A stretch of 64,000 bases of DNA. It comes from Oceanobacillus polygoni. Lineage in GTDB: Bacteria > Bacillota > Bacilli > Bacillales > Amphibacillaceae. Below are positions 1-7,910 of the stretch, piece after piece. The DNA lies in the NCBI RefSeq assembly GCF_008304605.1, contig NZ_PIJY01000008.1, positions 1 to 64,000 on the forward strand, read 5' to 3'. Every line of letters begins with the position of its first letter. Within the stretch, counting starts at the first letter, position 1. The notes under the pieces were generated by a model. It did not search any database and was not told the origin of the DNA. It was given only the letters and a program-made list of their open reading frames with translations. Both the position numbers and the translations under genes were made by a program.

Positions 1-84
1 ATTTTAAATTCCTCACTATATTTCGCCATAAAAACACCCCCAAAAGTTAGTTTTTTACTCTAACTTTTGGGGGTCGGTACCACA
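1..84 (-). mobile_element. Left end of an IS3-family (IS150-like) insertion sequence, truncated by the window edge
   Basis: Read on the minus strand, the element begins at 84 with TGTGGTACCGACCCCCAAAA, which resembles the terminal repeat of IS150-group IS3 elements. The inner part of this repeat pairs perfectly with a second copy (arms 60-74 and 36-50, 15 bp, loop 51-59). A minus-strand ATG follows at 29, starting MAKYSEEFK, which looks like an OrfA transposase N-terminus. The rest lies outside the window. The GGGGGTG that would serve as its ribosome site lies in the second hairpin arm. Family assignment is by pattern recognition only. Confidence 0.72.
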
Positions 85-117
85 TTAAATTGTGCTGCGG
101 TCTATAATGGCTTTACC

Positions 118-567
118 TTAGAAACCAAACCACTTCTTTATTTTTCCGATAAAGCTTTTCGGTTGTTCATCCGTTTCAGTCATTTCCTCATTGGGTTGCT
201 CTTCGTCAATAAAGATATTCTCTTTGTCAATGGCGTAGTCGTAAGTAAGTACTGCGCCAATGTCTGTATCACTTTCATTGTTGGTAATGGTTGTATAAGG
301 AATATTATATTTATTAGCAAGTTCTTTTTCTTCTTTTAAAAAGCGATAAGGCACATGACCATTAATCAGTAATGTTGCTTCCCGATTCTCTTTGATTGCT
401 TCTTCCAATTTATGAAGTCCAGAATCAGACATAACTTGTCCAATCGTTAGAGCCAAAACGATTCGTTCTCTAAGGGTGCCGAGAAACTGAATTCTTTCGT
501 GCTCCTTCGGTCTGCGTGTTCCGTACATTCCTTCTGTTAAATAATCATCGACGCTTTTGTTAGTCAT
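118..567 (-). CDS. yueI: YueI family protein (DUF1694)
   Basis: This 149-residue soluble protein matches the YueI/DUF1694 family of Bacillaceae in length and content. Near the N-terminus it has a GTRRPKEHERIQFLGTLRER segment. The middle has alternating strands and helices around residues 35-105, and the C-terminus is acidic and ends in a basic/aromatic tail. The family has no established biochemical role. The ATG at 567 has an AAAGGATG ribosome site upstream. The gene ends 33 bases before the IS end at 84, so the insertion landed just past its stop codon. Confidence 0.8.
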   Translation of the reverse strand: MTNKSVDDYLTEGMYGTRRPKEHERIQFLGTLRERIVLALTIGQVMSDSGLHKLEEAIKENREATLLINGHVPYRFLKEEKELANKYNIPYTTITNNESDTDIGAVLTYDYAIDKENIFIDEEQPNEEMTETDEQPKSFIGKIKKWFGF

Positions 568-692
568 TCGTATTTCATCCTTTTGAAAAGTAATCTACTT
601 CTAATTTATAATATTTTCATTGAAACTTCCAATAATAATCGATAAAAGCGACTAATTTGTAACAGAAATAGAACATTATTGTTAAAATTACA

Positions 693-723
693 AAGCGATT
701 CAATAATTTAAATTGAATCGCTT
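693..723 (-). terminator. Probable terminator of the yfhD-like gene
   Basis: Two perfect 12-base arms (693-704 and 712-723) surround a 7-base loop, just downstream of the 56-residue minus-strand gene. The T-tract on the minus strand is short. Confidence 0.55.
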
Positions 724-734
724 CGTCGTACTAC

Positions 735-905
735 TTATTTATCATGTGCTCGTTTGTCGGCTGCACGGCTTCTTGCTTGAGCTTCTCTATCAGCATCATC
801 AGCAAACTCATCTGAAAATTCAACATCAATGCCATCTGTTTTCTGATTTTTAGGAGTTTGTGCCAAGTAATTATTTTTTCTCTTCTTATGATCATCTCTA
901 CCCAT
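735..905 (-). CDS. yfhD: YfhD-like small hydrophilic protein
   Basis: This is a 56-residue charged protein starting MGRDDHKKRKNN. It ends with a DREAQARSRAADKRA stretch that is characteristic of the Bacillus YfhD family. The ATG at 905 has an AAAAAGGGGTG ribosome site. It has no membrane segment and is predicted to be largely disordered. The family is known mainly from spore formers and its function is not established. Recognition rests on the conserved C-terminal motif and the small size. Confidence 0.8.
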   Translation of the reverse strand: MGRDDHKKRKNNYLAQTPKNQKTDGIDVEFSDEFADDADREAQARSRAADKRAHDK

Positions 906-980
906 TTTGTTCACCCCTTTTTAGCTGTTTGGAAAGTTATTTACTTTGCAGTTTATAGTAAAGTAGTTATTAGAAAACTT

Positions 981-1009
981 GGCATTCGCCAATCTTTTAG
1001 GCGAGTGCC
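981..1009. other. Intergenic inverted repeat
   Basis: Ten-base arms (981-990 and 1000-1009) with a single G·U-type mismatch form a hairpin between the CotF-like gene and yfhD. It has no T-tract, so its role is unclear. Confidence 0.35.
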
Positions 1010-1070
1010 TTAGTTGCGCTTATGCAAGCAGGAAAGTTATTAAGTTTTATACTCTCCTTCTTGCTAAATC

Positions 1071-1100
1071 AAGGCTCTCAAGAAATAGCCTGAGAGCCTT
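1071..1100 (-). terminator. Terminator of the CotF-like coat gene
   Basis: Perfect 10-base arms (1071-1080 and 1091-1100) lie 10 bases past the stop codon of the coat gene on the minus strand. Confidence 0.65.
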
Positions 1101-1109
1101 GGATTCAAA

Positions 1110-1724
1110 TTAATGTTGCATTGGATTTTGAACAGGAGCGAAGCTGTTCATATAAATTTGCATCTCTTCTGGCTTTAATTGAGGTACTTGATAATACTGG
1201 CGTTTATTTTGGTATAAAAATATTTCGTAAGCCATTTCGATAAGGTTTGGAATACTATCTGCAAACACTCTTCTTAAAACAGGGTTGGTTGTTTCGAGTG
1301 CTGTCATCGTAAAAGCAGAAGCAGATGATTTTAAATTACCCATCATAAAACTAGAAATACATTCGTCATTCAATTCTGTCGCAGATTGAGCAGGTGTCTT
1401 TGGTTGAGTAGCCTTCATTCCGTAAAGTACATCATTACTTTGTGCCATCATATACGTTTGTGTTTTTACGGATGGCTCCTGACCTGTATTGAGAGCCTCT
1501 ACGATTGTATTGTACATTTGAGTAAGGTGCGTCTTGTGATTCTGAAGCATCGTTTTTAATTCAGGATCCTGAATATGCTGCTCATAAAGCAGTCCTTGTT
1601 CTAAACCGCCAATTAGGCCAGATATTGCTTCATGTGCATCAAACATTTCATGACCACCATGACTTTGATAATCAGGCATTTGTGAAGACCCTTGGAAATT
1701 TTGATTCTGTTGTTGATGATTCAA
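1110..1724 (-). CDS. CotF-like spore coat protein
   Basis: The 204-residue product has a Gln/Asn/His-rich N-terminus, a helical ferritin-like body, and a C-terminal segment rich in Tyr and Gln (KRQYYQVPQLKPEEMQIY). This layout matches CotF-family spore coat proteins. The body (about residues 28-180) carries the conserved NPVLRRVFADSIPNLIEMAYE region. The start is TTG at 1724, nine bases after a strong GGAGG. It is probably expressed in the mother cell late in sporulation, but I could not fix a sigma-E or sigma-K promoter with confidence. Confidence 0.8.
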   Translation of the reverse strand: MNHQQQNQNFQGSSQMPDYQSHGGHEMFDAHEAISGLIGGLEQGLLYEQHIQDPELKTMLQNHKTHLTQMYNTIVEALNTGQEPSVKTQTYMMAQSNDVLYGMKATQPKTPAQSATELNDECISSFMMGNLKSSASAFTMTALETTNPVLRRVFADSIPNLIEMAYEIFLYQNKRQYYQVPQLKPEEMQIYMNSFAPVQNPMQH

Positions 1725-2042
1725 TTTATAAAACCTCCTTTTTTATACAAGCACCCCAAGCAGGTTATCAAGCCACGTCATGTGGTGACAACCTTCATTG
1801 TCCACACACAACAAAATGGAAACCTGTAATGGTTTATACATCTGTATTTTTAACAGGTTTACTATACTTATTCATTTTAACAATGTACTTTTTATATAGA
1901 ATCATGTGTTCAATCATTGTGGTATGCGCTTACATAAAGTTCGTCTATGTACGCTGGAAAATGATGTACAAGGGGGAATTTTGTGATAACATAAACGTAA
2001 AAGTATGTGCTGAGATTTTCATGAAATGAAGGGGGAGGTTTT
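1725..2042. other. Intergenic region between divergent genes
   Basis: This 318-base gap separates the coat gene from the MBL hydrolase. It must hold both promoters. A GGGGGAGG ribosome site for the hydrolase is clear at its right end. A long open frame through it on the plus strand has no ribosome site and overlaps the coat gene antisense, so I do not call it. No repeat or RNA structure was recognised. Confidence 0.5.
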
Positions 2043-2990
2043 ATGAGGGTAAAAGATCCAATTATGCTGGATGATCGAATTTATTTAATTGATGGGTTTG
2101 ACTTAGATGTAGCCAACCGGACTGGAACCTATGTTATTAAGGAAGAAGAATTAACACTTGTTGAAACAGGGCCAAGCCCATCCGTGAAGTATATTAAGGC
2201 TGGATTAGCAACGCTTGGACTTTCGTTGGATGAAGTGAAATATATTATTGTTACGCATATTCACCTCGATCATGCAGGAGGAGCAGGGCTTTTACTAAGA
2301 GAGTGTCCGAACGCGACAATTATTGTTCATCCCCGGGGACAGAGACATTTAATTAATCCGAAGAAGCTTGCAGCAGGGGCCAGAGCTATTTATGGTGACA
2401 GCTTCTCAGACTTATTTGATCCAATCGTTCCGGTACCTGAAGAGCGACTTCTTGTGAAAGGTGAGGGTGATACACTGAAAATTGGTCCAAATTGTACGCT
2501 TGAATTTTGGGATACACCTGGACATGCAAAGCATCATATCAGTATCTATGATCCAATAAGTAATGGAATGTTTACTGGTGACACAGTTGGTGTTCGTTAT
2601 GAACAGCTCGTCCCGAATGGTGTTGATCTATTTTTGCCTTCTACTTCTCCAAACCATTTTAATCCGAATGAAATGGAAGCATCAATCAAGCGAATTCGCG
2701 AAAAAAATCTTGACCGGATTTACTTTGGGCACTTCGGTATGACGGAAAATACGGAGGAAGCATTGAATCAAGCTTCTGATTGGCTGGATGTATATATGGA
2801 AATCGGAGAACAAGTATTGATTGAAGGAAAAGGCTATGATGTAATTTCACAGCGCTTACTTGTGAAAATCCGGGAACATCTGAGAGAAAAAGGGATACCA
2901 GATGAGCATGAGGTCTATATTTTAATCAACCTCGACTTACAAGTTGGTTCGCTCGGTATCATTGATTATTTTAAAAAATTGAAGCAATAG
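2043..2990 (+). CDS. MBL-fold metallo-hydrolase
   Basis: The 315-residue protein carries the metallo-beta-lactamase metal-binding motif HIHLDH at residues 72-77. Further likely metal ligands sit in a GHAKHH segment, in FTGDTVG, and in a FGHFG segment near residue 235. The C-terminal 80 residues form a helical extension with EVYILINLDLQVGSLGIIDY. It is likely a cytoplasmic Zn-dependent hydrolase, perhaps glyoxalase II-like, but the substrate cannot be read from sequence. The ATG follows a strong GGGGGAGG, and a symmetrical terminator follows the stop. Confidence 0.85.
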   Translation: MRVKDPIMLDDRIYLIDGFDLDVANRTGTYVIKEEELTLVETGPSPSVKYIKAGLATLGLSLDEVKYIIVTHIHLDHAGGAGLLLRECPNATIIVHPRGQRHLINPKKLAAGARAIYGDSFSDLFDPIVPVPEERLLVKGEGDTLKIGPNCTLEFWDTPGHAKHHISIYDPISNGMFTGDTVGVRYEQLVPNGVDLFLPSTSPNHFNPNEMEASIKRIREKNLDRIYFGHFGMTENTEEALNQASDWLDVYMEIGEQVLIEGKGYDVISQRLLVKIREHLREKGIPDEHEVYILINLDLQVGSLGIIDYFKKLKQ

Positions 2991-2992
2991 AG

Positions 2993-3030
2993 ATAACGAA
3001 GCACTCGGATATGTACGAGTGCTTCGTTAT
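2993..3030 (+). terminator. Terminator of the MBL hydrolase gene
   Basis: Perfect 15-base arms (2993-3007 and 3016-3030) directly follow the stop codon. Confidence 0.8.
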
Positions 3031-3113
3031 TTATCAAGGTTTAAAGAAGTACTACTTTGGCTAATTGAGTATCGCTTTATAATAAAAAGTTAATAATCAG
3101 GCAAGTAGTCAAT

Positions 3114-3509
3114 CTATTTTGCTACTTCTGTTTTCATAAACGTTAAAATGAAAAAGAATACAAAGCTTATTAATAGTATGGTTCCTCCAACGATAAAGAA
3201 AATAGTTGTAAACGTATCTCCGATAGCAAAGGGACGAACGTAATAGAGCCACATGCCAATCGTCAAACCAAATGTTCCAATGATTGTTGTCCATACATGT
3301 AGTGCTGCAAATTTTTTATTTGCTGGCGTAAATAGTTTATAAAAAACCGCAAAAGCAAAAAGGGATAACCAGCCAACAACAAGAATATGTGCGTGAACGG
3401 TTTTGAATTCGTATCCGCCTGCACCTGCCATATGAGAGCCAATAACTGCTCCAAGTAATGCAAAGAACGCCGAAAAACGTAGTAATAATGTACTGTAATT
3501 CAATTTCAT
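3114..3509 (-). CDS. Small four-helix membrane protein resembling part of cytochrome oxidase subunit I
   Basis: The 131-residue protein has four hydrophobic segments (about residues 7-25, 39-58, 69-90 and 99-125). The second begins with KTVHAHILVVGWLSLFAFAV, resembling the heme-ligand helix of heme-copper oxidase subunit I. Short stand-alone proteins of this kind occur in Bacillaceae and are often labelled cytochrome-c oxidase. At this length it cannot be a working oxidase subunit I. A heme-binding or sensing role is an inference. The gene stands alone on the minus strand with an ATG at 3509 and a GGAGA ribosome site. Confidence 0.6.
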   Translation of the reverse strand: MKLNYSTLLLRFSAFFALLGAVIGSHMAGAGGYEFKTVHAHILVVGWLSLFAFAVFYKLFTPANKKFAALHVWTTIIGTFGLTIGMWLYYVRPFAIGDTFTTIFFIVGGTILLISFVFFFILTFMKTEVAK

Positions 3510-3680
3510 CTCTCCTTTACGCTGTTTCTAGTGTACAAATTGAATATGAACAGCGTGTGAACAGATGGTTACAGTGATTGGTTTTCCTATCTGCATAAGA
3601 GCAACAAGGGCATTCGCTCAGAAGATTTGCACTCCAACGTATAAGGGTTCTGAGAATTCCTTTAACGAATGCCACGTTTT

Positions 3681-4439
3681 CTATAGGTCACCCATTTCTA
3701 GTACAATTGGACAGTGGTCACTACCCATGACTGTTGTGTGAGCTCGAGAGTATTTTAGAGTAGGAATGAGTCTTTCTGAGACGATAAAATAATCAATCCT
3801 CCACCCAATATTCCGTTCCCGCACCGTACTCATATAAGACCACCATGTATAGATATCCTCCGTATCAGGATGGAAATGTCGTAATGTATCAATAAAACCT
3901 GAATCAAGTAGACGCGTCATTTTACCACGTTCTTCCGTTGTGAATCCAGAATTCCCATGATTCGTTTTATGATTTTTTAGATCAATTTCTTGATGGGCAA
4001 CATTGAGGTCGCCACAATATATAACAGGTTTAACTGCATCTAATTGCTTTAAGTAGCTATATAGTTCATCTTCCCACTCTAGTCGATAATCAAGTCTACT
4101 CAAGTCTCTTTTAGCGTTTGGAGTATAAACGTTTACTAAAAAGAACGACTCAAATTCCAACGTGATAATTCTTCCTTCTTCTTGTACCTCTTCACTATTT
4201 AACCCATACGTAACACGAATAGGCTTTTTCTTTGTGAATACTGCTGTTCCAGAATAGCCTTTTTTAACAGCATAATTCCAGTATTGCTCGTATCCTTCCA
4301 AATCAAGTTCGATTTGTCCTTCCTGTAATTTGGATTCCTGAATACAGAATATATCAGCATCTACTTCGCGGAAATAATCAAGAAAACCTTTCTTAACACA
4401 TGCACGAATACCATTAACATTCCAAGAAACAACTTTCAT
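3681..4439 (-). CDS. exoA: Exodeoxyribonuclease III / AP endonuclease
   Basis: The product is an ExoIII-type AP endonuclease of the EEP fold, which cuts abasic sites in base-excision repair. The sequence shows the N-terminal KVVSWNVNGIRA, the metal-binding Glu in IQESKLQ, the YTPNAKRDLSRLDYR segment, the GDLNVAH active-site motif and the C-terminal GSDHCPI with the catalytic His. The family start (MK..SWNVNG) favours the ATG at 4439 (252 residues). Another ATG four codons upstream at 4451 sits one base after AGAGGG, so the true start is not settled. Confidence 0.93.
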   Translation of the reverse strand: MKVVSWNVNGIRACVKKGFLDYFREVDADIFCIQESKLQEGQIELDLEGYEQYWNYAVKKGYSGTAVFTKKKPIRVTYGLNSEEVQEEGRIITLEFESFFLVNVYTPNAKRDLSRLDYRLEWEDELYSYLKQLDAVKPVIYCGDLNVAHQEIDLKNHKTNHGNSGFTTEERGKMTRLLDSGFIDTLRHFHPDTEDIYTWWSYMSTVRERNIGWRIDYFIVSERLIPTLKYSRAHTTVMGSDHCPIVLEMGDL

Positions 4440-4599
4440 CGTTACATTCATTCCCTCTGTTTATTAGTCTGTTTTGTCTATTTTATCATAGTGGTAGGTA
4501 GAACATAGGGTTTTTGACAAAATCCAAGACAGAATGTCATACGATGTTGAATATTATTTCCCAGGAAATAATCTATAAAAGGTTGTCGAAAAATAGTTA

Positions 4600-4629
4600 T
4601 TGACAGATTATGTGTATGAAGCATATAAT
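4600..4629 (+). promoter_or_regulatory. SigA-type promoter of the ytr operon
   Basis: A consensus -35 TTGACA (4600-4605) and -10 TATAAT (4624-4629) are separated by 18 bases. The transcript would start near 4636, immediately before the operator palindromes. Confidence 0.8.
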
Positions 4630-4695
4630 ACACGATAGAATGTATTAAACGATTAATACACTTTTTTAGGTTTGGTGTATTAAGGATGTAATACA
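4612..4695 (+). promoter_or_regulatory. Three GntR-type operator palindromes
   Basis: A perfect repeat TGTATTAA-N4-TTAATACA (4641-4660) and a second TGTATTA-N6-TAATACA (4676-4695) lie between promoter and gene. A weaker pair GTGTAT...ATACAC (4612-4633) overlaps the -10 box. The related half-sites fit autorepression by the YtrA-like regulator encoded next. Confidence 0.75.
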
Positions 4696-4731
4696 GGTTG
4701 CGAACTTAGAAGAATATAGGAGCGTGTGCTG

Positions 4732-5124
4732 ATGAATGTAAGCTTTAATAAACGGGATCCAGTCTATATACAGGTTGTCCGCCAATTTAAAGAAAGAATA
4801 GCAACAGGAACGTTTGAACCCGGGCAAGAGATTCCATCACGGCGTGAGTTAGCCAATCAGTTAAAAATAAATCCAAATACTGCACAACGAGCATATAAGG
4901 AAATGGAGGAAGAAGGATTGATTTATACAGAAGGCAACAACCCAAGTAGAATAACGAAGGATGAACATGTACTTGCTGCGGTTAGAGGCGAATTACTTGA
5001 GGAAGCGGTCGATTCTTTTATGACATCGATACGACGAATCCAAATTCCATTTGACGAACTTGTGGAAGTAATGAAAGAAAAATACCAAGAGCAGAGCGGG
5101 AAAGAAGGGGGGGAAATAAAATGA
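4732..5124 (+). CDS. ytrA: GntR-family (YtrA subfamily) transcriptional regulator
   Basis: The 130-residue protein has an N-terminal winged helix (FNKRDPVYIQVV..F, then IPSRRELANQLKINPNTAQRAY with the recognition helix) and only a short helical tail. This is the layout of the YtrA subfamily, which controls ABC-transporter operons. An AGGAG at 4718-4722 lies nine bases before this ATG. A GTG two codons upstream is only three bases from it and is less likely. The stop overlaps the next start (ATGA). It probably represses its own operon through the palindromes at 4612-4695. Confidence 0.9.
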   Translation: MNVSFNKRDPVYIQVVRQFKERIATGTFEPGQEIPSRRELANQLKINPNTAQRAYKEMEEEGLIYTEGNNPSRITKDEHVLAAVRGELLEEAVDSFMTSIRRIQIPFDELVEVMKEKYQEQSGKEGGEIK

Positions 5125-5810
5125 TTGAAGTAAAAGATGTTACGAAGAAATTTGGCCGAAAGCAAGTGCTTAAGGGTGTGACATTTACTGCTGAAAAGGG
5201 AGAAATTACATGTCTGATTGGAATTAATGGTGTTGGTAAAACAACGATTTTAAATGCAATTATGGCATTAACACCAATCAATAGTGGTCAAATCTTAATT
5301 GACGGATCCGCAATCAACAAGAAAAGCTATGAAAAAATTACGTTTATCCCAGATGCAATAACGATGCTTCCACAAATGACGATTGGCCAATCGATGCAAT
5401 TTATGCAGGACTTTTACGAAAGCTGGAACCAAGAGCGGGCTACGGAATTACTTGGATTCTTTAAATTAAAGCCGGAGGAAAAAATCTCTAGTCTTTCAAA
5501 AGGGAATACAGCAAAAGTAAATCTTCTGTTGGGCTTGGCACTCGATGTTGATTATTTATTAATGGATGAACCTTTCTCAGGTATTGACATTTTTAGTCGT
5601 GAACAAATCGCTAACGTATTTACAAGCCATTTAGTTGAAGATCGTGGTGTCATTATTACGACACATGAAATTAATGATATTGAGCATTTAATTGATCAAG
5701 TGGTTCTATTGGATGATGGTGTTGTTGTTAAAGCATTTAATTCCGAAGAGGTCCGTGAAAATGAAGGGAAATCGGTTGTTGACGTGATGAGAGAGGTGTA
5801 CCAGCAATGA
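5121..5810 (+). CDS. ytrB: ABC transporter ATP-binding protein (YtrB-like)
   Basis: The 229-residue ATPase shows Walker A GINGVGKTT (residues 34-42), an unusual signature LSKGNTAKVN instead of LSGGQ, Walker B YLLMDEP and the H-loop TTHE. The variant signature is typical of YtrB/EcsA-like export-type ATPases associated with membrane stress. It overlaps ytrA and the following permease gene by four bases each, so translation is coupled. It likely pairs with the 277-residue permease. Confidence 0.9.
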   Translation: MIEVKDVTKKFGRKQVLKGVTFTAEKGEITCLIGINGVGKTTILNAIMALTPINSGQILIDGSAINKKSYEKITFIPDAITMLPQMTIGQSMQFMQDFYESWNQERATELLGFFKLKPEEKISSLSKGNTAKVNLLLGLALDVDYLLMDEPFSGIDIFSREQIANVFTSHLVEDRGVIITTHEINDIEHLIDQVVLLDDGVVVKAFNSEEVRENEGKSVVDVMREVYQQ

Positions 5811-6640
5811 ATAGATATCTAAAGCTTGTAAATTTTGAGCTTGGTCGTTTTATGAAAATCTATATCGCTTTAATCGGAATAACGATTGTTTCGCAGCTTG
5901 CCGCAGTCATTATCTCTTCTAAGAGCTATTTAAATAATGCAAATCAAGCGATTCATGTAGATCGAATGACAATCGAGGCGTTTGTTGAGCAATATGGGAA
6001 AATGTCTTTTAATAATGTCACGAATTCAATCTTGTTTTTCGGCCCAATTGCACTTTGTGTTGTTACCTTATTAATTTATACGCTGTTTATTTGGTACCGT
6101 GATTGGTTTGGGAAGAACACATTTATTTATCGACTGCTTATGCTGCCAACTGCGCGTTTAAATGTATACTTCGCTAAAGCTACAGCAATTTTTCTTTTTG
6201 TCCTAGGCTTGATTGCCTTACAACTTGTATTATTACCGGTTGAACGTTTGCTTTTACAAAAGATGGTTCCAGTTGACCTAAGGTTGGATATGACGATTAA
6301 TGAGATGATTCGTTATTTTGACCAAATTGGAGTTATGATTCCAAATTCCTTTATAGAATTTGTGCTCCATTATGGGATAGGTTTTGTGGCTGTATTTGTA
6401 ATCTTTACAATCATTATGCTGGAACGATGCTTCCGCTTGAAAGGAATATTTTTAGGAATCGGTTATGGTGTACTAGCATTTATCGTCTTTTTCTTACCTG
6501 TATTCATTCAAGAATTTATTCTGTTTAACTATTTCTACCCAGCGGAAATATTCGTATTAATGATCCTAACAGGGCTAATTGTTGGTACAGGGTCAATATG
6601 GGTGAGCAATTATTTATTAACAAAAAAGATACGGGTTTAA
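5807..6640 (+). CDS. ABC transporter permease (YtrC/YtrD-like position)
   Basis: This 277-residue membrane protein has about six hydrophobic segments (near residues 17-35, 74-95, 120-145, 187-207, 214-240 and 245-268) and no nucleotide-binding motif. It overlaps ytrB by four bases and is its likely membrane partner. The B. subtilis operon has two permeases here (YtrC and YtrD), whereas this operon has one permease followed by a different anchored protein. The transported substrate is unknown. Confidence 0.8.
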   Translation: MNRYLKLVNFELGRFMKIYIALIGITIVSQLAAVIISSKSYLNNANQAIHVDRMTIEAFVEQYGKMSFNNVTNSILFFGPIALCVVTLLIYTLFIWYRDWFGKNTFIYRLLMLPTARLNVYFAKATAIFLFVLGLIALQLVLLPVERLLLQKMVPVDLRLDMTINEMIRYFDQIGVMIPNSFIEFVLHYGIGFVAVFVIFTIIMLERCFRLKGIFLGIGYGVLAFIVFFLPVFIQEFILFNYFYPAEIFVLMILTGLIVGTGSIWVSNYLLTKKIRV

Positions 6641-6649
6641 GGGGGGATC

Positions 6650-7897
6650 ATGATGCAACGATATTGGAAATTAATTTCACTTATCAGTGTAATTGTACTT
6701 GTGATTGGAACATTTTATATTCAATCGAGTATGGCAGCAAGCAGGTTACCTGAATTTGTTCTTGAAAAAGTAAGTGGGGATGAAGCAGAGATAAAGCAGT
6801 TAAGCCTGGAGGCTAACTATTATCAAAATGCTGAACTAGGTGAATGGTTTCAGCTGAATAACGAGGGAACGACGTATTGGAATGAATATTCGTATTGGGA
6901 TCGCATGATCGGAATTAATCACAATGCTAAAATCGAGCAGCTCAGGCAGGACTACCGTAAATTTATGAGAGGCAAGAGTGAGAATCCATATTCCTTCCAT
7001 GAAAATGAAGAGTTACTTGTCTATGTCGATTTAACATGGGATATGGTGAACGGTTATCAACCCAATGATTTCAAGCTGGACATAGCAGTATTGGATAAAG
7101 TGTCGAAGGAGGAAACTTCTTTTCAAGCTGCGATACCCAAAACTAATCAATCCGTTTATTCATTTGATGTTGAAGGGATTTATCTTAAAAACGGGCAACT
7201 GAAAGTTATTACCCGAAATTCTGGACACGATAGTCAATCGGAAAGGGATTTTACAAATTATCCTGTGTATCTAATTGATATTGCAACTCAAACAATAAAA
7301 ACTGAAAATATAATTACTGCGAAAGACGCTGAAGTATCATCCAATCAGTTCCAAGAACTTCTAATGATTCGTAATAAATGGGAAGATTTCCAGCAACCTA
7401 GTGATTTCATTGTATTTGAAGAAAAAGTTGTAGAAGAACGGATGATTGATGAATGGGAGATTACTTTTGATACCGTTGATCGTGAATTGTTCGTATACAA
7501 TTTGGAGTCGGAGGACAAGGAACAAATAAAATTACCAAAAGAATTGCAGGAAGATGCAAGTGCGGAAATGGTAATTGGTACAACGATTTATTTCGTGGAG
7601 AAATCAGAGGGAGTGCTTGTGATCACTTCTTATAACTTTGAAAGTGGAGAAATAGAAGCGAAGCAAACGATAGCTGTCCCAGAGGTTGCCGATGAACAAG
7701 GTTACATGTATAAAATAAACGATGACAAGGTATATGTAGTTCCTGTATCTAAAAATGCAAAACAAGATCTGCTACTTCAGATTGTTCACCTAAAAACAGG
7801 AGATACATTATATGAAGGAAAGGTAACAATGAAGAATCCAAATAAACAGGGTATCGATTATGATCTGGATATCCAATCAATCGACTTGGATAACTAA
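6650..7897 (+). CDS. Membrane-anchored extracytoplasmic protein of the ytr operon, unknown function
   Basis: The 415-residue protein has one N-terminal hydrophobic segment (about residues 9-28) that reads as a signal anchor. A long hydrophilic outer domain follows, rich in beta-strand, Asp/Glu and Tyr. No lipobox Cys is present. Repeated strand patterns after residue 240 (LFVYNLESEDKEQIKLP and TIYFVEKSEGVLVITSYNF) suggest a propeller-like fold, which is an inference. Its place between the two ABC systems suggests an extracellular sensor or adaptor. A GGGGGGAT ribosome site precedes the ATG. Confidence 0.7.
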   Translation: MMQRYWKLISLISVIVLVIGTFYIQSSMAASRLPEFVLEKVSGDEAEIKQLSLEANYYQNAELGEWFQLNNEGTTYWNEYSYWDRMIGINHNAKIEQLRQDYRKFMRGKSENPYSFHENEELLVYVDLTWDMVNGYQPNDFKLDIAVLDKVSKEETSFQAAIPKTNQSVYSFDVEGIYLKNGQLKVITRNSGHDSQSERDFTNYPVYLIDIATQTIKTENIITAKDAEVSSNQFQELLMIRNKWEDFQQPSDFIVFEEKVVEERMIDEWEITFDTVDRELFVYNLESEDKEQIKLPKELQEDASAEMVIGTTIYFVEKSEGVLVITSYNFESGEIEAKQTIAVPEVADEQGYMYKINDDKVYVVPVSKNAKQDLLLQIVHLKTGDTLYEGKVTMKNPNKQGIDYDLDIQSIDLDN

Positions 7898-7910
7898 TGG
7901 AGGATTTCTA

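Noticed and set aside
1625-2029. 134-codon plus-strand open frame upstream of the MBL hydrolase
   Set aside because: It overlaps the coat gene antisense, has no ribosome site, and its composition is not protein-like.
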